Shown in pieces: positions 49,087-57,241 of a DNA stretch of 64,000 nt. Source of the stretch: Reyranellaceae bacterium (GTDB lineage: Bacteria; Pseudomonadota; Alphaproteobacteria; Reyranellales; Reyranellaceae). The DNA lies in contig JALHMM010000014.1 of NCBI GenBank assembly GCA_022844045.1, positions 22,822 through 86,821 of the forward strand, read 5' to 3'. The notes below the pieces were generated by a model. The model saw only the letters and a list, made by a program, of their open reading frames with translations. It had not been told where the DNA came from and searched no databases. The translations under genes were made by a program, and so were the position numbers. The first letter of the stretch is position 1; each line of letters opens with the position of its first letter.

Positions 49087-49210
49087 GGGTTTTGATCCAC
49101 CTTTGCCCGATGCCCGGGACGTGAAGGTTATGGGGCGAAAACTACCGCGCGACCCGCACCCGGCTCAAGGCCGGCGGGCAGTGCGCGCGAACTCGTGAGC
49201 GGCGTGTTCC

Positions 49211-50803
49211 TCACGCGACCGCCGCCGTGGGTACCGACAGGATCGGCGTGCGCGGCGTTGTGCGCAGAAGCGAGGCACCGGTCATCTCGGCTGGCTGGGG
49301 CAGGCCCATCAGCCGCAGTACTGTCGGCGCGACATCGGCCAGCCGGCCGTCGGCGAGCGAGCGGATCTCGGGCGGGCCGTTGTAGAGCAGCGCCGGCACC
49401 CGGTTCAGCGTGTGCTGGGTATGCGGCTGGCCGCTCTCGGCGTCGAACATCTGCTCGACATTGCCGTGGTCGGCGGTGACGAGCAGGCAGCCGCCGACGC
49501 GCTTGACCGCCTCCATCAGGCGGCCGAGGCAGGCATCGACCGTCTCGACGGCCTTCACGGCGGCGGCGAAGACGCCGCTATGGCCGACCTGGTCGGCGTT
49601 GGCGTAGTTGACCACGACCAGGTCGAACTTCTTCGAGTTGATTGCCTCGACCAGCCTGTCGGTCACCTCGAGGGCGCTCATCTCCGGTTTCAGGTCGTAG
49701 GTCGCGACCTTGGGCGAGGGCACCAGGATGCGATCCTCGCCCTCGAAGACCGTCTCCTCGCCGCCGTTGAAGAAGAACGTGACGTGCGCGTACTTCTCGG
49801 TCTCGGCGATGCGCAGCTGCTTGCGCCCGGCGCGCGACACAGTCTCGCCCAGGCCCATCGCCACCGACACCGAAGGGAACAGCGCGCCGAGGAAGGCGTT
49901 GAGCGCGTTCGAATACTCGACCAGGCCGAGCGCCGCGGCGAACGATACCAGGCGGCTGCGGTCAAAACCGTCGAACATCGGGTCGAGCAGCGCCGTCAGC
50001 ATTTCGCGCGCGCGATCGGCGCGGAAATTGCCCATCAGCACGCCATCACCGTCCTTCATGCCGGCGTAGTCGCCGATCGCCGTGGGCAGCACGAACTCGT
50101 CGGTGAGATCGGCGGCATAGCCCTGGGCGACCGCCTCGTCCGGGGTTGCCGCGCGCTCGCCCTTGGCGTTGACCAGCGTCTCGTAGGCCTTGGTGACGCG
50201 ATCCCAGCGCTTGTCGCGATCCATGGCGTAGAAGCGGCCGTCCACGGTGCCGATGCGGATCGGTAGGCCGGGTTTCAGCGACCGGAGGAAAGCCGCGAGA
50301 TATCCGCGGGCGCTGCGGGGCGGCGCGTCGCGGCCATCGAGGAAGGCATGCACGGTCACCGGCACGCCCGCCGCGGCGACGATATTGGCGAGCGCGGCGA
50401 TCTGGTCCTGGTGGCTATGCACGCCGCCTGGCGACATCAGGCCCATCAGGTGGCATGTGCCCTTGGACGCCTTCAGCCTGTCGATGAACTTCCGTAGCTC
50501 GGGGTTGGCGGCCAGCGAGCCATCCTGGATCGCCTGGTCGATGCGCGGCAGGTCCTGCATGACGACGCGTCCGCCGCCGAGGTTCATGTGGCCGACCTCG
50601 GAATTGCCCATCTGGCCGGCGGGCAGGCCGACATAGAGCTCTGACGCGTCGATCAGCCCCTGCGGGCAGGTCGCGACCAGGCGATCGAAGTTCGGCTTGC
50701 GCGCCGCCGCGACCGCGTTGTCGGCAGGCTCTGGCCGATGGCCCCAGCCGTCGAGGATGCACAGCACGACCGGACGGGGCGCGGCCTCGTTGGCGGCGGA
50801 CAT
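49211..50803 (-). CDS. gpmI: 2,3-bisphosphoglycerate-independent phosphoglycerate mutase
   Basis: Interconverts 3- and 2-phosphoglycerate using two Mn ions. 530 residues: metal-binding Asp18 in CILDGWG, phosphoserine Ser68 in QMGNSEVGHMN, the substrate motif HAFLDGRDAPPRS, and the C-terminal metal site VTADHGNVEQM. The frame is open upstream, but the ATG at 50803 gives the family start and overlaps the preceding gene's stop (TGATG), so the two are coupled. Confidence 0.96.
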   Translation of the reverse strand: MSAANEAAPRPVVLCILDGWGHRPEPADNAVAAARKPNFDRLVATCPQGLIDASELYVGLPAGQMGNSEVGHMNLGGGRVVMQDLPRIDQAIQDGSLAANPELRKFIDRLKASKGTCHLMGLMSPGGVHSHQDQIAALANIVAAAGVPVTVHAFLDGRDAPPRSARGYLAAFLRSLKPGLPIRIGTVDGRFYAMDRDKRWDRVTKAYETLVNAKGERAATPDEAVAQGYAADLTDEFVLPTAIGDYAGMKDGDGVLMGNFRADRAREMLTALLDPMFDGFDRSRLVSFAAALGLVEYSNALNAFLGALFPSVSVAMGLGETVSRAGRKQLRIAETEKYAHVTFFFNGGEETVFEGEDRILVPSPKVATYDLKPEMSALEVTDRLVEAINSKKFDLVVVNYANADQVGHSGVFAAAVKAVETVDACLGRLMEAVKRVGGCLLVTADHGNVEQMFDAESGQPHTQHTLNRVPALLYNGPPEIRSLADGRLADVAPTVLRLMGLPQPAEMTGASLLRTTPRTPILSVPTAAVA

Positions 50804-51417
50804 CACCGGCCCTGCGACGAACCGGCGACGATGGTCGGGGGCGCCCGCAAATCCTCGACCGACTGGAACTTGTTGGGGCAGTTCAGCTCGGTGGGGTCGG
50901 TGTTCTCGTCCTGGCTCGGCACCTCGATGGCGCAGAACACGAACTCGCCGCGCGGCTCGCCGTCGATGCTGATGTGATAGGTGTAGGTGCCCGGCGGGTC
51001 GCCCTCGATGATGCACCACGACCGCTGCATGAAGCCCTCGCGCACCGTCTCGCGCATGCGCGTGGTCGCCCGCGTCTTCTCGGCATTGACCTCGGTCTCG
51101 GGCCCGGCGATCACGTCCTTCGCCGGCTGCGAGGTCTGCAGCACCTCGACCAGCTGCACGGTGCGATCGGGCCCGCCCAGCCACATGCGCCAGCCGAAGC
51201 AGGCCTTGTTGATCAGCAGCGGGATGGCGTTGGTCTCGAAGTAGCGCGTCGAGCCGTCCTTCTTGGTGATCGACACGAACGGGATGCTGCGCTGCTTGCC
51301 CCGATTGCGGTCCTGCGCCTGGGCGCCGGCGATGGTCAGGAGCAAGAGCGCCGACAGGCCGGCGACCAGGGTGGCGTATAGGCCGGCACGGCGAAAGAAG
51401 ATGGGCGGTTTGCGCAT
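50803..51417 (-). CDS. Uncharacterised exported protein upstream of gpmI
   Basis: 204 residues. The signal peptide (LYATLVAGLSALLLLTIAGAQAQ) is preceded by a basic RKPPIFFRR. The mature part has KACFGWRMWLGGPDRTVQLVE, SWCIIEGDPPGTYTYHISI and CAIEVPSQDE; four cysteines suggest disulfides. I do not recognise the family. The ATG at 51417 starts the signal peptide, although the frame is open to 51663. Its stop overlaps gpmI by one base, an odd partner for an exported protein. Confidence 0.75.
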   Translation of the reverse strand: MRKPPIFFRRAGLYATLVAGLSALLLLTIAGAQAQDRNRGKQRSIPFVSITKKDGSTRYFETNAIPLLINKACFGWRMWLGGPDRTVQLVEVLQTSQPAKDVIAGPETEVNAEKTRATTRMRETVREGFMQRSWCIIEGDPPGTYTYHISIDGEPRGEFVFCAIEVPSQDENTDPTELNCPNKFQSVEDLRAPPTIVAGSSQGR

Positions 51418-51566
51418 GATGGCAAATGTAAGCGAAGTTTTCCGGCAGAAAAGCGGCAAGACTGGCCTGCGGCGCTTCCGTCGCACCATAAAGCCTTCGG
51501 GGCAAACTGAGAAATCGCCCGCAACCCGATGAAATGATTGCCCCGGTGATGGGTTCGCGGGATACT

Positions 51567-51589
51567 GCGGATAACTATCCGGCGGATAA
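51567..51589. promoter_or_regulatory. Repeated GCGGATAA element in a divergent promoter region
   Basis: GCGGATAA occurs at 51567-51574 and 51582-51589; the first also forms the inverted repeat GGATA-AC-TATCC (51569-51580). It lies in the 234-bp gap between the exported protein and the Ala/Pro/Lys-rich gene, just before a TTGACA at 51593. It could be an operator for either gene. Confidence 0.35.
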
Positions 51590-51651
51590 GAATTGACAGG
51601 CAGCCCCAAGGCGCCGCCGCCGGCCAATCCCACCCCTCGGGAGCGGCGATC

Positions 51652-52029
51652 ATGAGAGCCCATTCGGTCTGCGTTCTGTCGATTCTAGGCCTGGTGGCGC
51701 TCGTCCTGGCCACGCAGGCGTCGCATGCCCGCAGCCTGGCGCCGGGCGAGGCCGCCCCGCCGCTGCAGACCCTGGACCTCACCAAGCCCGGCCCGCGGCC
51801 GTCCGCCGTCACCCAGCGGGCGGCACCGCCGGCGCCCGCCGTGGCCGCTCTGCCCGCCAAGCCACAGACCAAGGAACCGCCGGCCACGGCCAAGGCGGCG
51901 CCCGCCAAGGCGAAACCGGCCACCCTGGTGGCGTCCGGCCCGGCCAGGAAGACCACCAAGGCGCCGCCGAAGGCCGCCAAGGGCAAGCCGGCGATAAAGC
52001 CGGCAACCTCGACCGCCGGCGACCGTTAG
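51652..52029 (+). CDS. Ala/Pro/Lys-rich exported small protein
   Basis: 125 residues. Signal peptide LSILGLVALVLATQASHA, then a low-complexity mature part rich in Ala, Pro, Lys and Thr, basic and probably disordered. Low-complexity GC-rich frames can be chance, but the signal peptide, a GGGAG site and co-directional placement 22 bp before the OmpA-like gene support it. Function unknown; a periplasmic linker or nucleic-acid/peptidoglycan contact is possible. Confidence 0.6.
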   Translation: MRAHSVCVLSILGLVALVLATQASHARSLAPGEAAPPLQTLDLTKPGPRPSAVTQRAAPPAPAVAALPAKPQTKEPPATAKAAPAKAKPATLVASGPARKTTKAPPKAAKGKPAIKPATSTAGDR

Positions 52030-52051
52030 AGTTCGCTAACAGGAGGTGCCT

Positions 52052-52498
52052 ATGCGTGGCAGCAGCTCGATCCTGGCCGCCATCGCGGCGACCCTTCTTT
52101 TTGCGACATCGGCGGCGGCGCAGTCCATCGGCACCTGCCCACCGCGCATGGGCGGCACGCCGCATCCGGGCCCCTACAACGTCTATTTCGACTTCGGCAA
52201 GGCGGCGCTCGACCCGCAGCAGACCGCCGAGGTTCGCAAGCGCGCCAAGCAGGCCAAGGACATCTACGTCTCCCAGATCTGCCTGGTCGGCTTCGCCGAC
52301 AAGGTGGGCGACCCCGCCGCCAACAAGCAGCTCGGCCTGGCGCGCGCGCGCCACGTCGCCAACATCCTGATCGGCGACGGCTTCTCGGCCAACAACATCG
52401 TCATGGACACCGGCGGCGAGGCCTATGGCCGCTTCAACTTCGGCGACGTCGACCGCAACAAGGCCGACCGCCGCGTCTCGATCGTCTTCAATCGCTAG
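52052..52498 (+). CDS. OmpA-C-like (peptidoglycan-binding) domain protein
   Basis: 148 residues: signal peptide ending SAAAQ, then an OmpA C-terminal domain with NVYFDFGKAALDPQQTAEV, an internal GFADKVGDPAANKQLGLARA and the terminal NKADRRVSIVFN. The arginine and aspartate that bind meso-diaminopimelate lie in these segments. No lipobox, so it is a soluble periplasmic peptidoglycan binder. The ATG at 52052 has AGGAGG; a GTG at 52046 overlaps that site and is rejected. Confidence 0.88.
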   Translation: MRGSSSILAAIAATLLFATSAAAQSIGTCPPRMGGTPHPGPYNVYFDFGKAALDPQQTAEVRKRAKQAKDIYVSQICLVGFADKVGDPAANKQLGLARARHVANILIGDGFSANNIVMDTGGEAYGRFNFGDVDRNKADRRVSIVFNR

Positions 52499-53340
52499 GC
52501 GCCGTCGGCCGCCAACGTCGTACGGATAGCGCCCATCTTGCCGCGATGGCCGCTCCAGTGCGCGCCGGCGGACAAGCCGCCATCGACGCCGATCGCCTGG
52601 CCGTTGACGAAGCGCGACTCGTCGCTGGCGAGGAAGAGGATCGCGTCGGCGATATCCTCGACGCGGCCGACCCGCGGGATGGGATGTACCGCGGCGAAGG
52701 CGGCGTCGACCTTCGCCGGCTCGGCCTCGATCGCCTGCGCGCCGATACCCAGGCCCTCCAGCACCATCGGCGTGATGGTGTAGCCCGGGCACACCGCGTT
52801 GGCGCGGATGCCGAACTCGCCCAGCTCCAGCGCCAGGCCCTTGGTGAAGTGCACCACCGCGCCCTTCGCCGTCGAGTAGTCGTGCGGCGTGGCGCCGGCC
52901 ACGAGTCCGGCGGCGCTGGCGAGGTTGACGATGCTGCCGCTACGGCGCGGCTTCATCACGGCGGCGGCGTGCTTGGCGCCGTAGACCACCGAGCGCAGCA
53001 GCACGGCCATGGCGCGATCCCACGCCGCCATGTCGAGCTGCTCGATCGGCACCGCGCCCTGTCCGCGGATGCCGGCATTGCTCAGCAGGATGTCGAGCGG
53101 CCCGAAGCGGCGGCCGACCTCGGCGACGGCCGCCGCGACATCGTCCTCGCGCGTGACGTCGACGCGGCGATAGGCGGCGCTGCCACCCAGCGCCTTGGCG
53201 ACCTCCTCGCCCTTGGCGTCCTGGATGTCGGTGAGCAGCACCTTGGCGCCCTCGGCGACGAAGCGCTCGGCGGTGCGCTTGCCGATGCCGCTGGCGGCAC
53301 CGGTGATCATCGCGACCTTGCCGGCCAGCCTTCCGCTCAT
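52495..53340 (-). CDS. Short-chain dehydrogenase/reductase
   Basis: 281 residues with NAD(P) motif TGAASGIG (13-20), NNAG-type LLSNAGIRG, catalytic YSTAK and the classical SDR fold. Substrate unknown. Its C-terminal 25 residues after GGLSAGAHW are longer than usual. Third gene of a minus-strand operon: its ATG overlaps the stop of the nitronate-monooxygenase-like gene (ATGA). Its end overlaps the convergent OmpA-like gene by 4 bp. Confidence 0.88.
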   Translation of the reverse strand: MSGRLAGKVAMITGAASGIGKRTAERFVAEGAKVLLTDIQDAKGEEVAKALGGSAAYRRVDVTREDDVAAAVAEVGRRFGPLDILLSNAGIRGQGAVPIEQLDMAAWDRAMAVLLRSVVYGAKHAAAVMKPRRSGSIVNLASAAGLVAGATPHDYSTAKGAVVHFTKGLALELGEFGIRANAVCPGYTITPMVLEGLGIGAQAIEAEPAKVDAAFAAVHPIPRVGRVEDIADAILFLASDESRFVNGQAIGVDGGLSAGAHWSGHRGKMGAIRTTLAADGA

Positions 53341-54308
53341 GCGCCGCTCCCGTTGTAGTGTTTGACGTAATCGCGCTTCAGCGCCTCGACGATATCGGCC
53401 ACCGTCTCGACGCGATCGATCGAGCCGACGCCCTGGCCGGCGCTAAAGATGCCCTTCCACGGCTTGGGCTCGTCGCCCAAGAGGCCGCGATAGCGATAGC
53501 CGTCCTCGCGCGGCTTGAGCGTCTTGGGATCGAGACCAACCGAGATCAGGCTGGGCTTCAGCCAGCTCGCCGTGGCGCCGGTCAGCGCGTTGCTGATGAT
53601 CAGATCATCGACGCCGCTGTCGACGATCATCCGCTTGTGCTCGGGCTCGGCCATACTCTCGGGCGTCGGGATGAAGCGCGTGCCCATGTACGCGAGGTCG
53701 GCGCCCAGCACTTCGGCGGCGCGGATGCCGACGGCATCGCCAATGGCGCCGCCCAGCACGATCGCGCCGTCCCACCAGCGCCTGACCTCGCGCACGAGGG
53801 CGAAGGGCGAGACCGAGCCGGTATGGCCGCCCGAACCCGACGCGATCAAGCCCAGCCCGTCGACGCCGCAATCCGCCGCCTTGCGCGCCAGCGCCGGGCT
53901 GGTGGCATCGGCGATCACCAATCCGCCATAGGCGTGCACCGGCTCGACGATGCGCTTGGGACTGCCCAATGCGGAGATCACGATCGGCACGCGATAGCGC
54001 ACGATCAGCTCGAGATCCTCGGCGAAACGCGGGTTGCTGGTGTGGGTGTTGATGTTGGCCGACCACGGCGCGATATACGCCGCCGGATCGGCACCCCGCG
54101 CCTCGTCGAGCCGCGCGACGATCTCTTCGAACCAGACGATCAGCTCGGCGGTCGTGCGTCGATTGAACAGCGGAAACGAGCCGACGATTCCGGCCTTGCA
54201 CGCCGCGATCACGAGATCGGGACCGGAGATCAGGAACATCGGCGCGCAGATCACCGGCAGCGCCAGCTCCTTCTTCAGGCGCGCGACCGTCAGGCTCTCG
54301 GAACTCAT
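53337..54308 (-). CDS. Nitronate monooxygenase family flavoprotein
   Basis: 323 residues, TIM-barrel FMN enzyme of the NMO/enoyl-reductase FabK-like family: LPVICAPMFLISGPDLVIA at the start, ASGSGGHTGSV for the FMN phosphate, LGGAIGDAVGIRAAEVLGADLAYMGTRF. The usual catalytic histidine is in the GGHTG segment. It may oxidise alkyl nitronates or act on another substrate. The ATG at 54308 is chosen as it gives the family start and overlaps the previous stop (ATGA). Confidence 0.87.
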   Translation of the reverse strand: MSSESLTVARLKKELALPVICAPMFLISGPDLVIAACKAGIVGSFPLFNRRTTAELIVWFEEIVARLDEARGADPAAYIAPWSANINTHTSNPRFAEDLELIVRYRVPIVISALGSPKRIVEPVHAYGGLVIADATSPALARKAADCGVDGLGLIASGSGGHTGSVSPFALVREVRRWWDGAIVLGGAIGDAVGIRAAEVLGADLAYMGTRFIPTPESMAEPEHKRMIVDSGVDDLIISNALTGATASWLKPSLISVGLDPKTLKPREDGYRYRGLLGDEPKPWKGIFSAGQGVGSIDRVETVADIVEALKRDYVKHYNGSGA

Positions 54309-55288
54309 GGAAACTCCAGCACGGCCTTGCCGACCACCTTGCGATCGAGCAGCAGGCGCATCGCATCGGCCACGCGCTCCATCGGCAGGCGATGCGAGAT
54401 ATGAGGCCGCATCACGCCCTGGGCGGCGAGCTTCGGCATCGTCACCTTGTAGTCCTCCGCATAGGCCGGATCGTAGCGCGCCGCCTCGCCCGCGCGCACA
54501 CCGAGCACGGTGAGGCATTTGATCAGGATATGGTTGCTCATCAGCTTCGACGGTCCGCCCGAGGTGAAGCCGATCACCGCCAGCCGCCCACCGAACGCCG
54601 CGCAGCGCACCGACTTCTCCAGCACGTCGCCACCCACCGGATCGTAGATCACGTCGGCGCCGCGGCCCTTGGTGATCTCCTTCACCGCGGCGACGAAGTC
54701 GCCGGTGCGGTAGTTCACGACATGATCGGCGCCGCCATAGGCCCGCACGATCTCGAGCTTCGCGTCGTCGCCACCCGTCGCGATCACCGTCGCGCCGAGA
54801 TGCTTGCCAAGCTGCACCGCGGCGAGCCCGACACCGCCGGTCGCGCCATGCACCAGCAACGTCTCGCCACGCTTCAGCGCCGCGCGATGCACCACACCGT
54901 GATAGGCGGTCTGCGCACCGACACGAAACGCCGCGCCCTCGGCGAACGACCAGCCGTCCGGCACCGTCATCGCGAGGCCGCTCACTGGCACCGCGACCTG
55001 CTCGGCGAATGCGCCCGGCCGCTTACCAAAGATCACGCGATCGCCAGCCGACCAACCCGACACACCCTCGCCGAGCGCAAGGACTTCACCGGCCGCTTCC
55101 ATGCCTGGCGTGAATGGCAGCGCCGGCTTGTGCTGATACCCGCCGGCGACCATCAGCACGTCGGGAAAGTTCATCGCCGCCGCGCGCACGCGTACCAACA
55201 CTTCGCCCGGAGCAGGCGTCGGCGCGGGCAGATCGACGATCTTTAGGATCGAAGGATCGCCCAGCCTTTCGCACAAAACGGCGCGCAT
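54305..55288 (-). CDS. NADPH:quinone oxidoreductase family protein (zinc-free MDR)
   Basis: 327 residues: GroES-like N-terminal domain from MRAVLCERLGDPSILKIVDL, nucleotide motif HGATGGVGLAAVQLGKHLGA, and PVGGDVLEKSVR. No zinc ligands, as in quinone reductases and related enoyl reductases. The frame is open to 55405, but the ATG at 55288 gives the conserved start. First gene of a coupled three-gene oxidoreductase operon, divergent from the gene at 55378. Confidence 0.9.
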   Translation of the reverse strand: MRAVLCERLGDPSILKIVDLPAPTPAPGEVLVRVRAAAMNFPDVLMVAGGYQHKPALPFTPGMEAAGEVLALGEGVSGWSAGDRVIFGKRPGAFAEQVAVPVSGLAMTVPDGWSFAEGAAFRVGAQTAYHGVVHRAALKRGETLLVHGATGGVGLAAVQLGKHLGATVIATGGDDAKLEIVRAYGGADHVVNYRTGDFVAAVKEITKGRGADVIYDPVGGDVLEKSVRCAAFGGRLAVIGFTSGGPSKLMSNHILIKCLTVLGVRAGEAARYDPAYAEDYKVTMPKLAAQGVMRPHISHRLPMERVADAMRLLLDRKVVGKAVLEFP

Positions 55289-55377
55289 ACATTTACCCAA
55301 GTTTGACTTTGTGCGACCGTACCGATCTGTCCGGGGATCGTCGAGGCGTATGGGGACAACGGGTGCGCTTGGCGAAA

Positions 55378-55950
55378 ATGACGTTGATCGACACCGATGT
55401 TCCAAAGACTGTTCGAGAGGCCGTCGATCGGCAGCTGATGGACGAAGAGGTCCTACTCAGGTTGGAGCAGCCCGATCCGAAGCTCATCAATCGATCCACG
55501 TCCTATTGGGTCCCCGGTCTTGCATTATCGGCCATCGTAACTGGAAGAATTGTTAGCGGTGGCTGGAGCGAGTTTCTGACGTTCGTTGGCGTGTTGTGGA
55601 TGGCGTGGTTTCTGATCAGCGCGCTGCTCAACCGTATGCTTGCGCGCAGCGTTGCCTACGCCATCACAAATCGCCGGGTGTTCATCCTGAAGGTTCGCGT
55701 CACGAGCAGGGTTGAGGTGAAGTCCTACACCGGTGACATGATGAGTCCCTTGGCGAGGCCACATCGCCGTGGTCCCGGCGGGGACATCGAGTTGATCACT
55801 GGTCACGTGTACAACGAGAACGAGGATTCAGATTTCTTTCGGATGAACGGACTGCGCGATGTGAAAGCGACCGAGGCGGTCTTGAGGCAGTTCATCCACG
55901 CATGGTGGCGCCCGACCGATGTTCAATCCAACTCGAAGTCGTCCTTGTAG
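55378..55950 (+). CDS. Membrane protein with bPH2-like (DUF304-type) domain
   Basis: 190 residues: two hydrophobic segments (about 48-85), then a PH-like domain marked by VAYAITNRRVFILKVRV, the YxITxxR pattern of DUF304-type bacterial PH domains. No catalytic residues. The last nine residues (VQSNSKSSL) and the stop come from the antisense strand of the carbamoyltransferase remnant at 55923-56114, so the C-terminus has probably been altered. Start ATG at 55378 is tentative; the frame is open upstream. Confidence 0.65.
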   Translation: MTLIDTDVPKTVREAVDRQLMDEEVLLRLEQPDPKLINRSTSYWVPGLALSAIVTGRIVSGGWSEFLTFVGVLWMAWFLISALLNRMLARSVAYAITNRRVFILKVRVTSRVEVKSYTGDMMSPLARPHRRGPGGDIELITGHVYNENEDSDFFRMNGLRDVKATEAVLRQFIHAWWRPTDVQSNSKSSL

Positions 55951-56114
55951 TCGATCTTCAGCGCCGGGTTCTGCTCTTCCTTCAGCAGCAGGCAGTCGCC
56001 GACCACCGGCACCTCGATCTCGCTACCCATGAAGCAGCGGAAGGCGTCCTCGGGGGTGCAGACGATCGGCTCGCCGCGCACGTTGAAGCTGGTGTTGACG
56101 ATCACCGCGCACCC
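55923..56114 (-). pseudogene. 3' remnant of a carbamoyltransferase gene
   Basis: Encodes 63 residues from GCAVIVNTSF to DDFELD plus its own stop, 58 of 63 identical to the C-terminus of the intact gene at 57242-59074. The DNA is identical over 94 bp (56009-56102 versus 57328-57421) but differs on both sides, including at synonymous sites. No start or upstream catalytic domain remains: the frame continues to 56201 as unrelated Gly/Arg-rich sequence. Confidence 0.85.
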
Positions 56115-56204
56115 TCGACTGTCGCGGCCTCGGCGGCCCACACAGTGTGGCACGACTTCGCCGCCGACGCCTCCGGCCCCGCCCTGCCGGGTTTTGAGCA
56201 TGTG

Positions 56205-56906
56205 TCAGATCCGGTTGCGGAAGACCTCTTCGATATAGGCTGCCGTGTTCCTGTGCCGCATATCGCTTGAACTCTGCAGCCAGGCCTTGATGGGCAGGTA
56301 CATGAGGACGCTCGCTCCCTTGTCTTGCGGGCTGATGGCGTTTTGTGCGCTGGAGATTGATTGGAAGGCGCCGAAGTAGAGGCCGATGCCGATCTGCCAC
56401 TGATCGTCTAGCGGGCGGCCCGGTTTCTTCGCGTCCTTGACCCGAAGGGCAAGATACCCGGCAATGAAGAAATCAGCCGTGACCGGATTGATGACGTCCC
56501 AGGGGTAGCCCTTCAGGGTCAGGGGGAGCCGGTGCTGGCCCGCATTGCAGTGGCCCGTCCCCACATGCGCGAGAAACTGATCCAATTCGGGTTTCAGCTG
56601 CGACCGCACCGCGTTATAAGCAGCCGCATAGAGCTGACCTGGACCCTGTCCGCCGGTGTATCCGTGCAGTTTGCGGGCCAGGGGACCCAGGCGACCCAGC
56701 AAGGGAACGTTGGGGGAAATGTCGGCCGGGATGATCTGTTCGCCCAGCCATTCGCTGAATCCAATCCGCCTGGCCTCGGCGTAGATGACGCCCCGCACCC
56801 GCTGCGGTGACAGCCCGTTCTTCGTGTTGGCGTCCAGTGTCGTGCTGGCCTTGAGAATGGCGACCGCGGCGCCGGTGCTGTCGCGGGGAAGAGATACCTG
56901 GCTCAT
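56205..56906 (-). CDS. Unrecognised protein in atypical DNA (possible lysozyme-like fold)
   Basis: 233 residues, cytoplasmic by sequence, no signal. Base and codon use is visibly less GC-rich than in the neighbours. Features: GVIYAEARRIGFSEWLGE, GYTGGQGPGQLYAAAYN, DVINPVTADFFIAGYLALRV and QWQIGIGLYFGAFQSI. The glutamate in IYAEAR followed by GPGQL recalls lysozyme/transglycosylase active sites, but this is a weak impression. The ATG at 56906 has a GGAGGG site; an in-frame ATG at 56954 lies beyond a palindrome. It sits beside the carbamoyltransferase remnant and looks acquired. Confidence 0.6.
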   Translation of the reverse strand: MSQVSLPRDSTGAAVAILKASTTLDANTKNGLSPQRVRGVIYAEARRIGFSEWLGEQIIPADISPNVPLLGRLGPLARKLHGYTGGQGPGQLYAAAYNAVRSQLKPELDQFLAHVGTGHCNAGQHRLPLTLKGYPWDVINPVTADFFIAGYLALRVKDAKKPGRPLDDQWQIGIGLYFGAFQSISSAQNAISPQDKGASVLMYLPIKAWLQSSSDMRHRNTAAYIEEVFRNRI

Positions 56907-57241
56907 TTTGCCCTCCAATTTCCGAGTTCTGACCATAAGTGAGTGTGTGTTCACTCATCGTTACGACAGAAAGAGCTCGGCCATCCCCGAGTACGAGCAA
57001 AAAAATCACGCCATGGTGGTGAACGTGCGCAGAGGCTCGGTGGGCACTTGTATCGGACGCCGACTTCGTGGCCCGGCACGCGGAAGCCCTGCGCATGGCC
57101 GGCCTGCGATCGATGGCTCCGGCGTCGTATTTTCAGGTTACGACCGCTGTCGGCACGTTTCCGACGTACCGTTCGATGCGTCCAATGTCTCGAATCGGTC
57201 TGGAAGCAGCCTACCCAGAGGGCGCTTGTTGAGTTCCGACC
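56907..57241. other. 335-bp gene-free stretch with possible decayed coding sequence
   Basis: Lower GC than the surroundings, with a poly-A run near 56999. It holds the promoter region of the minus-strand gene. On the plus strand a frame from about 57024 to 57215 reads RWALVSDADFVARHAEALRM and ends YPEGAC-stop, without a start codon; it may be the tail of a lost gene. No intact gene is seen. Confidence 0.4.
56940..56957. promoter_or_regulatory. Inverted repeat upstream of the unrecognised gene
   Basis: TGAGTG (56940-56945) and CACTCA (56952-56957) flank 6 bases, 33 bp upstream of the minus-strand start at 56906. The spacing and TGAxTG arms resemble operators of small dimeric repressors. No matching regulator gene is adjacent. 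Confidence 0.4.

Noticed and set aside
45829..49095. 1088-codon plus-strand frame
   Set aside because: Antisense to rppH, the deacetylase-like gene and ctpA; low-complexity Arg/Gly/Asp composition, no domain.
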